Positions 35,370-43,499 of a DNA stretch of 64,000 nt are shown here, one piece after another. The stretch spans positions 372,001-436,000 of the forward strand of contig NZ_VWPH01000005.1 in assembly GCF_008630535.1 (NCBI RefSeq). Direction: 5' to 3'. Positions within the stretch are counted from its first letter, which is position 1. Every line of letters starts with the position of its first letter. The notes beneath the pieces were generated by a model. It had not been told where the DNA came from. It did not search any database and saw only the letters and a list, made by a program, of their open reading frames with translations. Origin of the DNA: Saccharopolyspora hirsuta (GTDB lineage: Bacteria > Actinomycetota > Actinomycetes > Mycobacteriales > Pseudonocardiaceae). The translations under genes were made by a program, and so were the position numbers.

Positions 35370-36224
35370 ATGCCGGACTTCGGAACCGACCGCCGCACCC
35401 CGCCCGGCCTGCCGCAGACCGCCGACCGGGCGCTGCAGGTCCTGCTGGCCTTCGACCGCGCGCACCCGGAGCGGGGCGTCACCGAGATCGCCGCGGAGTT
35501 CGGGTTGCACACCTCGGTCGCGCAGCGGCTGCTGGCGACGCTGACCCACCGCGGGTTCCTGGTGCGCAACGACGCCAACCGCCGCTACCGGATCGGCCCG
35601 GCCGCACTGCACCTGGGCCGGATGTGGGACCGCGCGGGCGCGCTGGACCTGCTGGTGCGGCCGCTGCTGGCCGAGCTGGCCGAGGACACCGGGCACAGCG
35701 TGCTGCTGGCGCTGCCGGACAGCGCGCACATGCGCTGCGTGGTAGTCGCCGAAGGCGCCGACGGCCGGTTGCGCGACTACCCGCTGACCAACGAGCTCTA
35801 CCCGGCGCACGCCGGCGCCACCAGCAAGGCCTACTACGCCTTCCTGCCGCCGGAGGCGCGGTCCCGGATCTTCACCGACCGGCCGCTGGCCCGGTTCACC
35901 GATCGGACGGTGACCGACCTGGCGGTGCTGGAGCGGCAGTTCGCCGACGTCCGGGAGTCCGGCTGGGCCTACACCGTCGGGGAGTACGACGCGGGGGTGG
36001 CCACGCTGGCGGTGCCGGTTTTCCTGCGCGACGATCTCTACGGCAGCGTCAGCGTCGGCTGGCACGCCGACCAGCACGACCACGACCCGGCCGACTGGGT
36101 GGAGCCGCTGCGCGAGCTCAGCACCCGGATCGGGGTGCGGCTGACCAGGCCGCTGCCCCGCGGCCGCGGGGCGCGACGCGCCGTGGCCGACGGCGGTGGC
36201 GGTCCGCGGTCGTCGGCCGGGTAG
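35370..36224 (+). CDS. IclR-family transcriptional regulator
   Basis: The 284-residue protein has an N-terminal winged helix (GVTEIAAEFGLHTSVAQRLL, then GFLVRNDANRRYRIG). The C-terminal IclR effector domain contains GATSKAYYAFLP and SVSVGW. Such proteins control catabolic operons in response to small acids. ATG 35370 fits the usual N-terminus although only GGGGG precedes it closely. The divergent DUF1177 gene is the likely target. Confidence 0.9.
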   Translation: MPDFGTDRRTPPGLPQTADRALQVLLAFDRAHPERGVTEIAAEFGLHTSVAQRLLATLTHRGFLVRNDANRRYRIGPAALHLGRMWDRAGALDLLVRPLLAELAEDTGHSVLLALPDSAHMRCVVVAEGADGRLRDYPLTNELYPAHAGATSKAYYAFLPPEARSRIFTDRPLARFTDRTVTDLAVLERQFADVRESGWAYTVGEYDAGVATLAVPVFLRDDLYGSVSVGWHADQHDHDPADWVEPLRELSTRIGVRLTRPLPRGRGARRAVADGGGGPRSSAG

Positions 36225-36273
36225 GGTTTTCGCGTCGCTGCGCGGGTGGTCCGACTACGGGGAGGCTGAGCCG

Positions 36274-36459
36274 ATGAACCGCAAGCCGGTGATCGCGGTC
36301 GTGGTGCTGGTGGTCGTCGTGCTGGGCTTCCTGCTGGTCCGCGACCCGGTGGGCGCCGCGTCCACCGTGCAGGCCGCGTGGGACCTGGTGATCTCGGCGA
36401 TCACCACCGTGATCACCTCGCTGACGACGTTCTTCCAGCACCTGTTCCACCGCGGCTGA
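36274..36459 (+). CDS. Small membrane protein (61 aa), conserved actinobacterial type
   Basis: The 61-residue protein begins with MNRKPVIAVVVLVVVV, one strong transmembrane helix (about 5-22). A second amphipathic or hydrophobic segment (AWDLVISAITTVITSLTTFF) follows, and the C-terminus is basic. GAGG lies ten bases before ATG 36274. Similar small proteins are widespread in actinomycetes, with no known role. Confidence 0.65.
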   Translation: MNRKPVIAVVVLVVVVLGFLLVRDPVGAASTVQAAWDLVISAITTVITSLTTFFQHLFHRG

Positions 36460-36993
36460 CCGATTCGGAAATTCCTCCACCGGTCCGGCGCTGCGCCACT
36501 TCTCCACCGCGCATTCCCGCGCTTCGCGACCGGGAAAGCGCCAGTACCCGATTCCGGCCGCGGGAAAACGAGTGCCGGGAAAAATCCAGGGACCAAATAC
36601 CCGTTTTCCGGGACCGCGCGACGGCTCCGCAGCGGAAGGCGAAAAAGCCCGTCGAAGCAGGGCCGAAAGTCAGCTTGTCCCGCACCACCGGACGTCTTAA
36701 CGTGGGTGGCGGTCACGTCGAGGAACGCGAAAGACCCGGCGTCCGCAGGACACCGGTAACTGGGGAAGTCCGGTTCGCCCCGCGAAGTGACCCGACGCGA
36801 GGGGCAATTCCGGAACGGGCCGCGAACCCGAAGCTCCCACCGCGCGGGAGTTCGATCCACGGGCCCAGATCGATTTCCGCGCGGAATGCGGTTCGGGGCG
36901 CCGCCGAATTCAGCTCGTGTCGCGTGCAAGCGCACGCCGGACAGCACGACGGTCCGGTAGGCGACGTGCATCGACTGGAAAAGAGTGATCGGA
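36460..36993. other. 534-base non-coding leader region before the Gly/Trp-repeat gene
   Basis: No credible gene lies here, and the base composition is visibly less GC-rich than in the flanking genes. It holds a good promoter (36675-36703) and several inverted repeats: GGAAAACG/CGTTTTCC (36563-36570 with 36602-36609), the palindrome TTCCGCGCGGAA (36875-36886) and the hairpin GCGTGC/GCACGC (36922-36937). If the promoter is used, the mRNA has a 5' leader of about 285 bases, long enough for a riboswitch or RNA thermometer. Confidence 0.5.
36675..36703 (+). promoter_or_regulatory. Candidate promoter of the Gly/Trp-repeat microprotein
   Basis: TTGTCC (36675-36680), a 17-base spacer and TAACGT (36698-36703) form a good actinobacterial promoter with the TANNNT -10. 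It is the best match in the 534-base gap. Confidence 0.4.
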
Positions 36994-37164
36994 ATGCAGA
37001 TCAAGGACACCTTCAAGGTCGACTTCAACCGCAACCGCTTCGGCTGGGGCTGGGGCAACGGCTGGGGCTGGGGATCCGGCTGGGGCTGGGGATCCGGCTG
37101 GGGCTGGGGCCGCTGGGGCTCCGGCTGGGGCTGGGGCTGGGGTTGGGGCGGCTGGGGCTGCTGA
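36994..37164 (+). CDS. Gly/Trp-repeat microprotein (56 aa), unknown family
   Basis: ATG 36994 opens a 56-codon frame ending at TGA 37162-37164. The first 16 residues (MQIKDTFKVDFNRNRF) are charged and non-repetitive. Residues 17-56 consist of GW and GWGS units with 20 glycines and 14 tryptophans, and the last residue is cysteine. The DNA repeats an 18-base unit coding for GWGWGS, but codon drift (GGA, GGT, CGC, TCC) keeps the frame open, as expected of a translated gene. A GGA stands directly before ATG, so translation initiation looks weak. A 15-bp terminator hairpin follows after 38 bases, then an ABC exporter. It may be a secreted or modified peptide, an aggregating envelope peptide, or a Trp-sensing leader. 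No homologue is recognised. Confidence 0.6.
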   Translation: MQIKDTFKVDFNRNRFGWGWGNGWGWGSGWGWGSGWGWGRWGSGWGWGWGWGGWGC

Positions 37165-37202
37165 GCGAGCCCTGACGTTCCATCCATCCATCCATCCGAT
37201 TC

Positions 37203-37237
37203 GCGTAGCTCCCGCTCCCCCGGAGCGGGAGCTACGC
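37203..37237 (+). terminator. Strong terminator between the microprotein gene and the ABC exporter
   Basis: GCGTAGCTCCCGCTC (37203-37217) pairs perfectly with GAGCGGGAGCTACGC (37223-37237). One further C-G pair closes a three-base loop. It separates the Gly/Trp gene from the exporter start at 37259. Just before it lies a tandem CATC repeat (37181-37197). Confidence 0.8.
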
Positions 37238-37258
37238 CTCTGCCCGGGGGTGAGGCGG

Positions 37259-39145
37259 GTGCCGGGTTTGGTGAGCTGGCTGTTCCGGCCGGCGGAGCGG
37301 GACACCGAGGGGTTGGTCGAGCACGCGCCGGTGATGCGCGTGCGGTCGGTCATCAAGCGGTTCTGGCCGGACGCCCGGCCGTTCCGCGGCTGGCTGCTGC
37401 TCAGCCTGCTGCTCGTGCTGATCTCGCCACTGCTGGACACCGCGGCGATCTGGCTGTTCAAGGTGCTCATCGACGAGGTGCTGACACCGCAGAACTTCGC
37501 CGTGTTCCCGATGGTCGCCGCCGCCTACGCGGTGCTCACCCTCGCGTCCGGGGTGATCGACTTCTGCGGCCACTACCTCGCGGTGTGGATCGGCGAGAAC
37601 TTCCTGCACCGGATGCGGACCAGGGTGTTCGCGCACCTGCACACGCTGTCGGTCGGGTTCTTCGACCGCAGGCGCATCGGCGACACGCTGTCCCGGCTCA
37701 CCGGTGACGTGGGCGCCATCGAGGCCCTGGTGCTCTCCGGCGTCACCCAGACCTTCTCCTCGCTGGTCAAGATCCTGATGTTCGCCGGGGTGCTGTTCTA
37801 CCTGAACTGGCAGCTGGCGCTGGTGTCGCTGATCGCGGTGCCGCTGTTCTGGGCGGTCGCCCGGTTCTTCGCCCGCCGGATCAAGGACGCCTCCCGCGAG
37901 GAGCGCGGGCGCAGCGGCTCGATCAGCACCGTCGCCGAGGAGAGCCTCGGCAACGCCCCGCTGATCCAGGCCTACGGCCGCGAGGCGGCCGAAGTGGACC
38001 GCTTCGCCCGGCAGAGCCGCGGCAACGTCGTCGCCGAACTGGCCTCGGCCCGGGTCGGGGCGCTGTTCGGCCCGCTCACCGACCTGCTGCAGGTCTGCGG
38101 CGTGCTGGCGATCGTCGGGGTGGGGATCCTGGAGCTGTCGGCCGGGCGGATCACCCTCGGCGGGCTGCTGGCGTTCCTGGTCTACCTGTCCCAGCTCTAC
38201 GCCCCGGTGCAGAGCCTCGGGCAGCTGTCCAACACCATCTTCTCCGCCTCGGCCAGCGCCGAGCGGATCATCGAACTGCTCGACCAGAAACCGCTGGTGC
38301 AGAACCCGGCGAACCCGGTGCCGCTGCGGCGGGTCACCGGCCGCCTCGACGTCGACCGGGTCGACTTCCGCTACCCCGGCACCCCCGCCGACGTGCTGCA
38401 CAGCGTGAGCTTCTGCGCCCCGCCCGGCCAGACCACCGCGGTGGTCGGCGCCAGCGGTGCGGGCAAGTCGACGCTGACCAAGCTGCTGCTGCGCTTCTAC
38501 GACCCCACCGGCGGACGCATCCTGCTGGACGGCGTCGACCTGCGGCAGCTGGACATCACCGAACTGCGCGCCAACATCGCGATCGTGCTGCAGGAAACGC
38601 TGCTGCTGGACGGCACCATCGCGGACAACATCCGGGCCGGTCGGCCGGACGCCGACGAGCGCCAGCTCGTCGAGGCCGCCGAGGCCGCCGACGCCCACGA
38701 GTTCATCCAAACCCTGCCGGAGGGCTACGAAACCCGGGTCGGGCAGCGCGGTCGGCTGCTCTCCGGCGGGCAGCGGCAGCGCATCGCCATCGCCCGCGCG
38801 ATGATCCGGGACGCGCCGATCCTGCTGCTGGACGAACCGACCACCAGCCTGGACGCCGACGCGACGCGCCGGATCCTCGCGCCGCTGCGCCGGTTGATGG
38901 CCGGGCGCACCACCATCGTGATCTCGCACAACCTGCTCACCGTCCGCGACGCCCAGCAGATCGTCTACCTGGACCGCGGCCGGATCACCGAGGTCGGCAC
39001 GCACCAGGAGCTGCTGAGCAACAACAACGGCTACGCCCACCTCTACCGGCTGCACCACCCGGAGCGCGGCCAGGTGGTGCCCGAACAGCAGCAGGCCGGG
39101 TCGGTCACCCCGACCCGGCCCGTCGACGGCCAGCTGCCGAACTAA
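37259..39145 (+). CDS. Type I ABC exporter (fused membrane and ATPase half-transporter)
   Basis: This is a 628-residue half-transporter that should act as a dimer. Six transmembrane helices occupy about residues 45-330. The ATPase domain follows, with GASGAGKST (about 397-405), Q-loop VLQETLL, signature LSGGQRQRIAIARAM (near 500) and Walker B ILLLDEPTTSLD. It belongs to the multidrug/lipid/peptide exporter branch and lacks a C39 peptidase domain. GTG 37259 is preferred, eight bases after GGGGG; GTG 37250 is the alternative. It begins 22 bases behind the terminator of the Gly/Trp microprotein gene, so low-level read-through could supply it. Confidence 0.92.
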   Translation: MPGLVSWLFRPAERDTEGLVEHAPVMRVRSVIKRFWPDARPFRGWLLLSLLLVLISPLLDTAAIWLFKVLIDEVLTPQNFAVFPMVAAAYAVLTLASGVIDFCGHYLAVWIGENFLHRMRTRVFAHLHTLSVGFFDRRRIGDTLSRLTGDVGAIEALVLSGVTQTFSSLVKILMFAGVLFYLNWQLALVSLIAVPLFWAVARFFARRIKDASREERGRSGSISTVAEESLGNAPLIQAYGREAAEVDRFARQSRGNVVAELASARVGALFGPLTDLLQVCGVLAIVGVGILELSAGRITLGGLLAFLVYLSQLYAPVQSLGQLSNTIFSASASAERIIELLDQKPLVQNPANPVPLRRVTGRLDVDRVDFRYPGTPADVLHSVSFCAPPGQTTAVVGASGAGKSTLTKLLLRFYDPTGGRILLDGVDLRQLDITELRANIAIVLQETLLLDGTIADNIRAGRPDADERQLVEAAEAADAHEFIQTLPEGYETRVGQRGRLLSGGQRQRIAIARAMIRDAPILLLDEPTTSLDADATRRILAPLRRLMAGRTTIVISHNLLTVRDAQQIVYLDRGRITEVGTHQELLSNNNGYAHLYRLHHPERGQVVPEQQQAGSVTPTRPVDGQLPN

Positions 39146-39154
39146 AGGGTGTTC

Positions 39155-39334
39155 TTCGTCTTTGAAGCGGCGAAGCCGCTTGGCCCGCCCTCGCGACTCG
39201 CACCGCCGCGGGTTCTCAGAGGCCGCCTGGCTAGGACAGCCCGTTCGCCGTGTATTGGGCATACATCAGAACGGGATCCCGCAGCCAGGCGGCCTCTGAG
39301 GTTCCGCCACCGGCACCGCCACGCAGAACGAGCG
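39155..39334. repeat. Hairpin repeat, copy B (full length)
   Basis: It shares most of its sequence with copy A at 26270-26436. The core is a perfect 18-bp inverted repeat (39215-39232, CTCAGAGGCCGCCTGGCT, with 39283-39300) around a 50-base loop. A second hairpin, AAGCGGC-GAA-GCCGCTT, lies at 39165-39181. It lies between the convergent exporter and monooxygenase genes and ends 12 bases before the latter's stop. Reading it in reverse gives short Arg-rich frames that are artefacts. Confidence 0.85.
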
Positions 39335-39345
39335 CGGAAGAGAAG

Positions 39346-40539
39346 TCAGCGCCAGGGCTCGCCTCGGCGGCGGGCCCGCAGCCACCGCTGCCCGGTTCCG
39401 GCCCACCGCAGCGCCTTGCGCGCCACCAGGTTCTGCCGGGCGAGGTAGCGCTGGTACTGCCACGGCCGCTGGATGCCGTGCCGCCCGGCCATCGCGTAGC
39501 AGAACTCCACCGCTCCGCGGTCGGTGTAGCGGTCGGCCCGCTCGAACCAGGCCATGCTGCTGCGCGCGGCGATCTGCGCCTCCCGCAGCGCGGCGTGGCC
39601 CGCTTCGTCGAACTCCTTGACCGCCAAGGCGGTTTCCGGCTGTTCGTAGAGGTTCTGCGCCAGCACGACCGCGTCCATGATGGCCAGTCGGGTGCCCGAC
39701 CCCAGCGTGAAGTGCGTGGTGTGCGCGGCATCGCCGATCAGCACCGCGTTGTCGTAGCGCCAGGTCTCGTTGAACACCTGGGTGAAGCGCTGCCACGACG
39801 CCGGTTTGCCGCGCGACTGGCTGATCAGCGACCGGCCGCGCAGCTGGCCCGCGAAGACCTGCTCCAGCAGCTGCCGGGTCTCGGCGTCGCCGAGCCGGTC
39901 CAGCCCCAAACCCCGCCAGGTGGGTTCGGTGCACTCCACGATGAACGTGCTGATGCCCGCGGCGGACGGGTAGGCGTGGAACCAGATCCAGCCGGCCGGG
40001 GTCTGCTCGAAGTCGAAGGTGAACTTGTCGAACACCCGCTCCGTGCCCAGCCAGATGTAGGGGTTGTTCCCGTAGTCCACCCGGGTGCCGAACTGCTCCT
40101 GGTAGCGCTGCCGGGTGCGGCTGTTGGCCCCGTCGGCGACCACCACCAGGTCGGCGTCGGCGTAGTCGGCGAGGTCCTCCACCGCGGTCTCGTACTGGAT
40201 CTTCACGCCGAGCTCGGTGGCCCGCTCGGCGAGGATCGCCAGCAGCGGGGCCCGGTTGACGCTGTAGCCGTAGCCGCCGAGGTAGGCCTTGTCGACCCCG
40301 CGCAGCGCGACCACCTGCTCCTGCCAGAGCGTCGACTCGGCGCGGATGCGGCGCGCGCTCTCCCGGTCGTTGCGGTAGAGCGTGTCCAGCAGGTCCTCCC
40401 AGTACACGACCCCCCAGCCGTAGGTGGCACCGGGCGGGTCCCGCTCGATCACGGTGATGTCGTGGCCGGCGTCGCGGAGCTTCGCCGAGATGGCGAAGTA
40501 CAGACCGCCGGGACCGGCCCCGATGCACACGATTTTCAC
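39346..40539 (-). CDS. FAD-dependent aromatic monooxygenase (VioD / salicylyl-CoA hydroxylase-like)
   Basis: The 397-residue class A flavoprotein has the FAD motif VCIGAGPGGLYFAI at the N-terminus. YGWGVVYWEDLLDTL, typical of salicylyl-CoA or anthraniloyl-CoA hydroxylases and VioD, follows. Then come the DG-like VVVADGANSRTR and the second FAD motif LIGDAAHTTHF with GSGTRLAIMDA. It should hydroxylate an aromatic ring, with NAD(P)H and O2. GTG 40539 has GGAGG upstream. Relatives act on tryptophan-derived or CoA-bound aromatics; no CoA ligase is adjacent. Confidence 0.88.
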   Translation of the reverse strand: MKIVCIGAGPGGLYFAISAKLRDAGHDITVIERDPPGATYGWGVVYWEDLLDTLYRNDRESARRIRAESTLWQEQVVALRGVDKAYLGGYGYSVNRAPLLAILAERATELGVKIQYETAVEDLADYADADLVVVADGANSRTRQRYQEQFGTRVDYGNNPYIWLGTERVFDKFTFDFEQTPAGWIWFHAYPSAAGISTFIVECTEPTWRGLGLDRLGDAETRQLLEQVFAGQLRGRSLISQSRGKPASWQRFTQVFNETWRYDNAVLIGDAAHTTHFTLGSGTRLAIMDAVVLAQNLYEQPETALAVKEFDEAGHAALREAQIAARSSMAWFERADRYTDRGAVEFCYAMAGRHGIQRPWQYQRYLARQNLVARKALRWAGTGQRWLRARRRGEPWR

Positions 40540-40704
40540 AGCAGCACCTCCTGAACGACAGGCGGGCAGCTGCGCAGGCGGCCCGACCGGACCGCCAATG
40601 TCCGCGTGAGAAGTCGATACGCCCTCGTTGTACCCCTCGGCGCACTTGGTCGCACCTGCGGCCGCGTCCGAGAGCGGCAGCCGCTGCGGCGGACACCAGT
40701 TCGG

Positions 40705-40733
40705 CTGCCGGGGCCCTGCCGAAGCAGTACGCT
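40705..40733 (+). promoter_or_regulatory. Candidate promoter of the orphan cytochrome b gene
   Basis: CTGCCG (40705-40710), 17 bases and TACGCT (40728-40733) lie about 90 bases before the QcrB start, inside the 286-base divergent region. Only the -10 is a good match. Confidence 0.3.
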
Positions 40734-40825
40734 CGGAACCGCGCATCGTCCTTCCCCCGGCCACGCACGGGGTTCGGCAGCAGGCGGTCCCCGCGTCGTC
40801 CGGGGCGCGGCAGCCGGGAGTCGAG

Positions 40826-42493
40826 ATGAGCAGGCTGACCCAGCCCACGAAGCCCGAGAGCAGGTTCGCCGCTTCGCTGCGCCGCCAGGCCGACGAGGTG
40901 GACCTGCGGTTCCGCCTGGCCGCCGGGGTGCGGCGGCAGCTCAACAAGGTCTTCCCGTCGAACTGGTCGTTCATGCTCGGCGAGATCGCGCTGTACAGCT
41001 TCATCGTGCTGCTGCTGACCGGCACCTACCTCGCCTGGTTCTTCGACCCGTCGATGACCGAGGTGGTCTACGACGGGAAGTTCACCAACCTGCGCGGAAT
41101 CCCGATGTCGCGGGCCTTCGAGAGCACCCTGGACATCTCCTTCGACGTCCGCGGCGGGCTGTTCGCCCGGCAGCTGCACCACTGGGCGGCGCTGATCTTC
41201 ATGGCCGCGATCGTGGTGCACATGTTCCGGATCTTCTTCACCGGCGCGTTCCGCCGCCCGCGCGAGGTCAACTGGACGATCGGGATCCTGCTGTTCTTCG
41301 CGGGCATGTTCGAGGGCTTCATCGGCTACTCGCTGCCCGACGACCTGCTGTCCGGCACGGGGCTGCGGATCGCCTCCGGGATCCTGCTGTCGGTGCCGGT
41401 GATCGGCACCTGGCTGCAGTGGATCCTGTTCGGCGCGGAGTTCCCGGGCACCGAGATCATCCCGCGCTTCTACATGATCCACATCTTCCTGCTGCCCGGC
41501 GTCATCCTGGGGCTGATCGCGGTCCACCTGGCCATCGTCTGGTACCAGAAGCACACCCAGTACCCCGGCAAGGGCCGCACCGAGTCCAACGTGGACGGCG
41601 TGCGGATCATGCCGGTCTTCGCGGTCAAGGGCAGCGGGTTGTTCTTCATGGTCACCGGCGTGCTGGCCATCATGAGCGGGATCTTCCAGATCAACGCGGT
41701 CTGGAACTTCGGCCCGTACAACGCCTCCATGGTCTCCGCGGCCTCGCAGCCCGACTGGTACATGATCTGGACCGACGGGATGGGCCGGTTGTGGCCGCCG
41801 TGGGAGCTCTACCTCGGCCCCTACACCGTCCCGGCGGTGTTCTTCCCGCTGATCATCGGTCTCGGCCTGGTGTTCACCATCGCGATCATCTACCCGATGC
41901 TGGAGCGCAAGCTCAGCGGCGACGACACCCACCACAACCTGCTGCAGCGACCGCGCGACGCCCCGGTGCGCACCTCGCTGGGCGCGATGGCGATCACGTT
42001 CTTCCTGGTGGTGCTGGCCTCCGGCGCCAACGACATCATCGCGTTCATGTTCGGCCTGTCGCTGAACATGACCACGTGGGCCGGGCGGATCGGCGTGCTG
42101 GTGCTCCCGCCGATCGCCTACTTCGTGACCTACCGGATCTGCCTGGGGCTGCAGCGCACCGACCGCGAGGTGCTGGAGCACGGCGTGGAGACCGGCATCA
42201 TCAAGCGGTTGCCGCACGGCGAGTTCGTCGAGGTGCACCAGGCGCTGGGCCCGGTGGACGAGCACGGCCACCCGCAGCCCCTGCCCTACCAGGCCACCCC
42301 GGTGCCCAAGAAGATGAACCAGCTCGGCGCGGCCGGGCACTCGGTGCCGGGCAGCCTGCTGGTCCCGGACCCGCGGGAGGAGACCGAAGCGCTGGCGCAG
42401 GCGCGGCGCGAGCAGGCCGAGCAGGAGCAGGCGGCGCGGGCGGGCCGCGAGCCCGAGGTGCGCACCGGCCGCCCGCAGGAACCCGAGCAGTGA
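40826..42493 (+). CDS. qcrB: Cytochrome bc1-type cytochrome b subunit (QcrB paralogue, orphan)
   Basis: This 555-residue membrane protein is the actinobacterial cytochrome b. Heme-ligand histidines are visible in [11 protein letters not shown] (118/119) with VVHMFRIFF (132), and in [11 protein letters not shown] (219) with IAVHLAIVW (234). The quinol-site motif PDWY lies at 309-312. The C-terminal ~90 residues are a polar, Glu/Gln/Arg-rich tail. Normally qcrB is the last gene of qcrCAB next to ctaCDE; here no cytochrome c, Rieske or oxidase gene is near, so this is probably an extra copy. ATG 40826 follows CCGGGAG; the upstream open frame lacks homology. Its TGA lies inside a hairpin-repeat remnant. 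Confidence 0.93.
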   Translation: MSRLTQPTKPESRFAASLRRQADEVDLRFRLAAGVRRQLNKVFPSNWSFMLGEIALYSFIVLLLTGTYLAWFFDPSMTEVVYDGKFTNLRGIPMSRAFESTLDISFDVRGGLFARQLHHWAALIFMAAIVVHMFRIFFTGAFRRPREVNWTIGILLFFAGMFEGFIGYSLPDDLLSGTGLRIASGILLSVPVIGTWLQWILFGAEFPGTEIIPRFYMIHIFLLPGVILGLIAVHLAIVWYQKHTQYPGKGRTESNVDGVRIMPVFAVKGSGLFFMVTGVLAIMSGIFQINAVWNFGPYNASMVSAASQPDWYMIWTDGMGRLWPPWELYLGPYTVPAVFFPLIIGLGLVFTIAIIYPMLERKLSGDDTHHNLLQRPRDAPVRTSLGAMAITFFLVVLASGANDIIAFMFGLSLNMTTWAGRIGVLVLPPIAYFVTYRICLGLQRTDREVLEHGVETGIIKRLPHGEFVEVHQALGPVDEHGHPQPLPYQATPVPKKMNQLGAAGHSVPGSLLVPDPREETEALAQARREQAEQEQAARAGREPEVRTGRPQEPEQ

Positions 42494-42523
42494 GGTTCCG
42501 CTACCGGCACCGCTGCGCAAAGC
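42491..42523. repeat. Hairpin repeat, degenerate remnant (copy C)
   Basis: TGAGGTTCCGCTACCGGCAC and the following bases match the right flank of copies A and B (TGAGGTTCCGCCACCGGCAC), with a few substitutions. The stem-loop is missing. The first three bases are the qcrB stop codon. Confidence 0.55.
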
Positions 42524-42543
42524 GCGTCATCTAGAGTTCAGCG

Positions 42544-43458
42544 GTGTCCAACCGGGAACTGGTCGTGCTCGGCACCGCGAGCCAGGCGCCCACGCGCGCC
42601 CGCAACCACAACGGCTACCTGCTGCGCTGGGACGGCGTCGGGTTCCTGTTCGACCCCGGCGAGGGCACCCAGCGGCAGATGATCCGCGCGGGGGTCAGCT
42701 CGCACGACATCGACCACATCTGCATCAGCCACTTCCACGGCGACCACTGCCTCGGGCTGCCGGGCGTGCTGCAGCGGCTGTCACTGGACCGGATGCCGCG
42801 CCCGGTGCACGCGCACTTCCCCGCCGCCGGGACCGAGTTCTTCCGGCGGCTGCACCGCGCGTCGGCCTTCGACGAGGTCGCGGAGGTGCGGGAGCGGCCG
42901 GTCGAGCGCGGCGGCACGGTGTTCACCGGAGCTTTCGGCGCGCTGGAGGCGGTGCCGCTGGACCACCGCATCGAGACGTTCGGCTACCGGCTGGTGGAGC
43001 CGGACGGGCGGCGGATGCTGCCCGATCGGCTGGCCCGCTTCGGGGTGCGCGGGCCGGACGTCGGCCGCCTGCAGCGGGCGGGCTCGCTGCGGGTCGGCGC
43101 CCGGACGGTGTCGTTGGAGGAGGTCAGCGAGCCGCGGCCGGGCCAGCGGTTCGCGTTCGTGATGGACACCCGGCTGTGCGACGGGGTGTTCGAGCTCGCC
43201 GCCGGGGCCGACGTGCTGGTGATCGAATCGACGTTCCTGGAGCAGGACGCCCGGCTGGCCGACGAGTACCGCCACCTCACCGCGGCCCAGGCCGCGCGGG
43301 TCGCCGCCGAGTGCGGGGTGCGGTGCCTGGTGCTGACGCACTTCTCCCAGCGCTACCCCGACCCGCGGCGCTTCCGCGACGAGGCGGCCGAGGTGTTCGA
43401 CGGGCAGCTGGTGGTCGCCGAGGACCTGGTGCGGGTGCCGGTGCCACCACGGCGGTGA
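42544..43458 (+). CDS. rnz: Ribonuclease Z (tRNA 3' endonuclease), short form
   Basis: The 304-residue metallo-beta-lactamase protein has the zinc motif [11 protein letters not shown] (His63, His65, Asp67, His68). The downstream histidines are [13 protein letters not shown] and [14 protein letters not shown], and [10 protein letters not shown] carries the bridging aspartate. These are the classic RNase Z landmarks, and the length equals the bacterial short form. It removes tRNA 3' trailers. GTG 42544 has only a weak ribosome-binding site. Confidence 0.92.
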   Translation: MSNRELVVLGTASQAPTRARNHNGYLLRWDGVGFLFDPGEGTQRQMIRAGVSSHDIDHICISHFHGDHCLGLPGVLQRLSLDRMPRPVHAHFPAAGTEFFRRLHRASAFDEVAEVRERPVERGGTVFTGAFGALEAVPLDHRIETFGYRLVEPDGRRMLPDRLARFGVRGPDVGRLQRAGSLRVGARTVSLEEVSEPRPGQRFAFVMDTRLCDGVFELAAGADVLVIESTFLEQDARLADEYRHLTAAQAARVAAECGVRCLVLTHFSQRYPDPRRFRDEAAEVFDGQLVVAEDLVRVPVPPRR

Positions 43459-43499
43459 ATATGCTTTCGGGCGGCTAGCGATCCGTCGGAGGCATTTCC

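Noticed and set aside
36575..36705. A 43-codon GTG frame in the leader of the microprotein
   Set aside because: Composition is arbitrary, no ribosome-binding site, and it runs over the candidate promoter.
37181..37197. Tandem CATC repeats as a phase-variable tract
   Set aside because: Only about four units, outside any reading frame; too short to be called a contingency locus.
36910..37470. Pro/Gln- and Ala/Pro-repeat frames on the minus strand, and a Leu/Gly-repeat frame on plus, across the tandem repeats
   Set aside because: They are shadows of the GGCTGGGGC tandem DNA. They run into the exporter gene and lack ribosome-binding sites; only the Gly/Trp frame has a self-contained start, non-repetitive head and stop.
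39232..39262. Arg-rich reverse frame starting MPNTRRTGCPS (also MSNTRRTGCPR near 26370)
   Set aside because: Both are translations of the hairpin repeat and are not independent genes.
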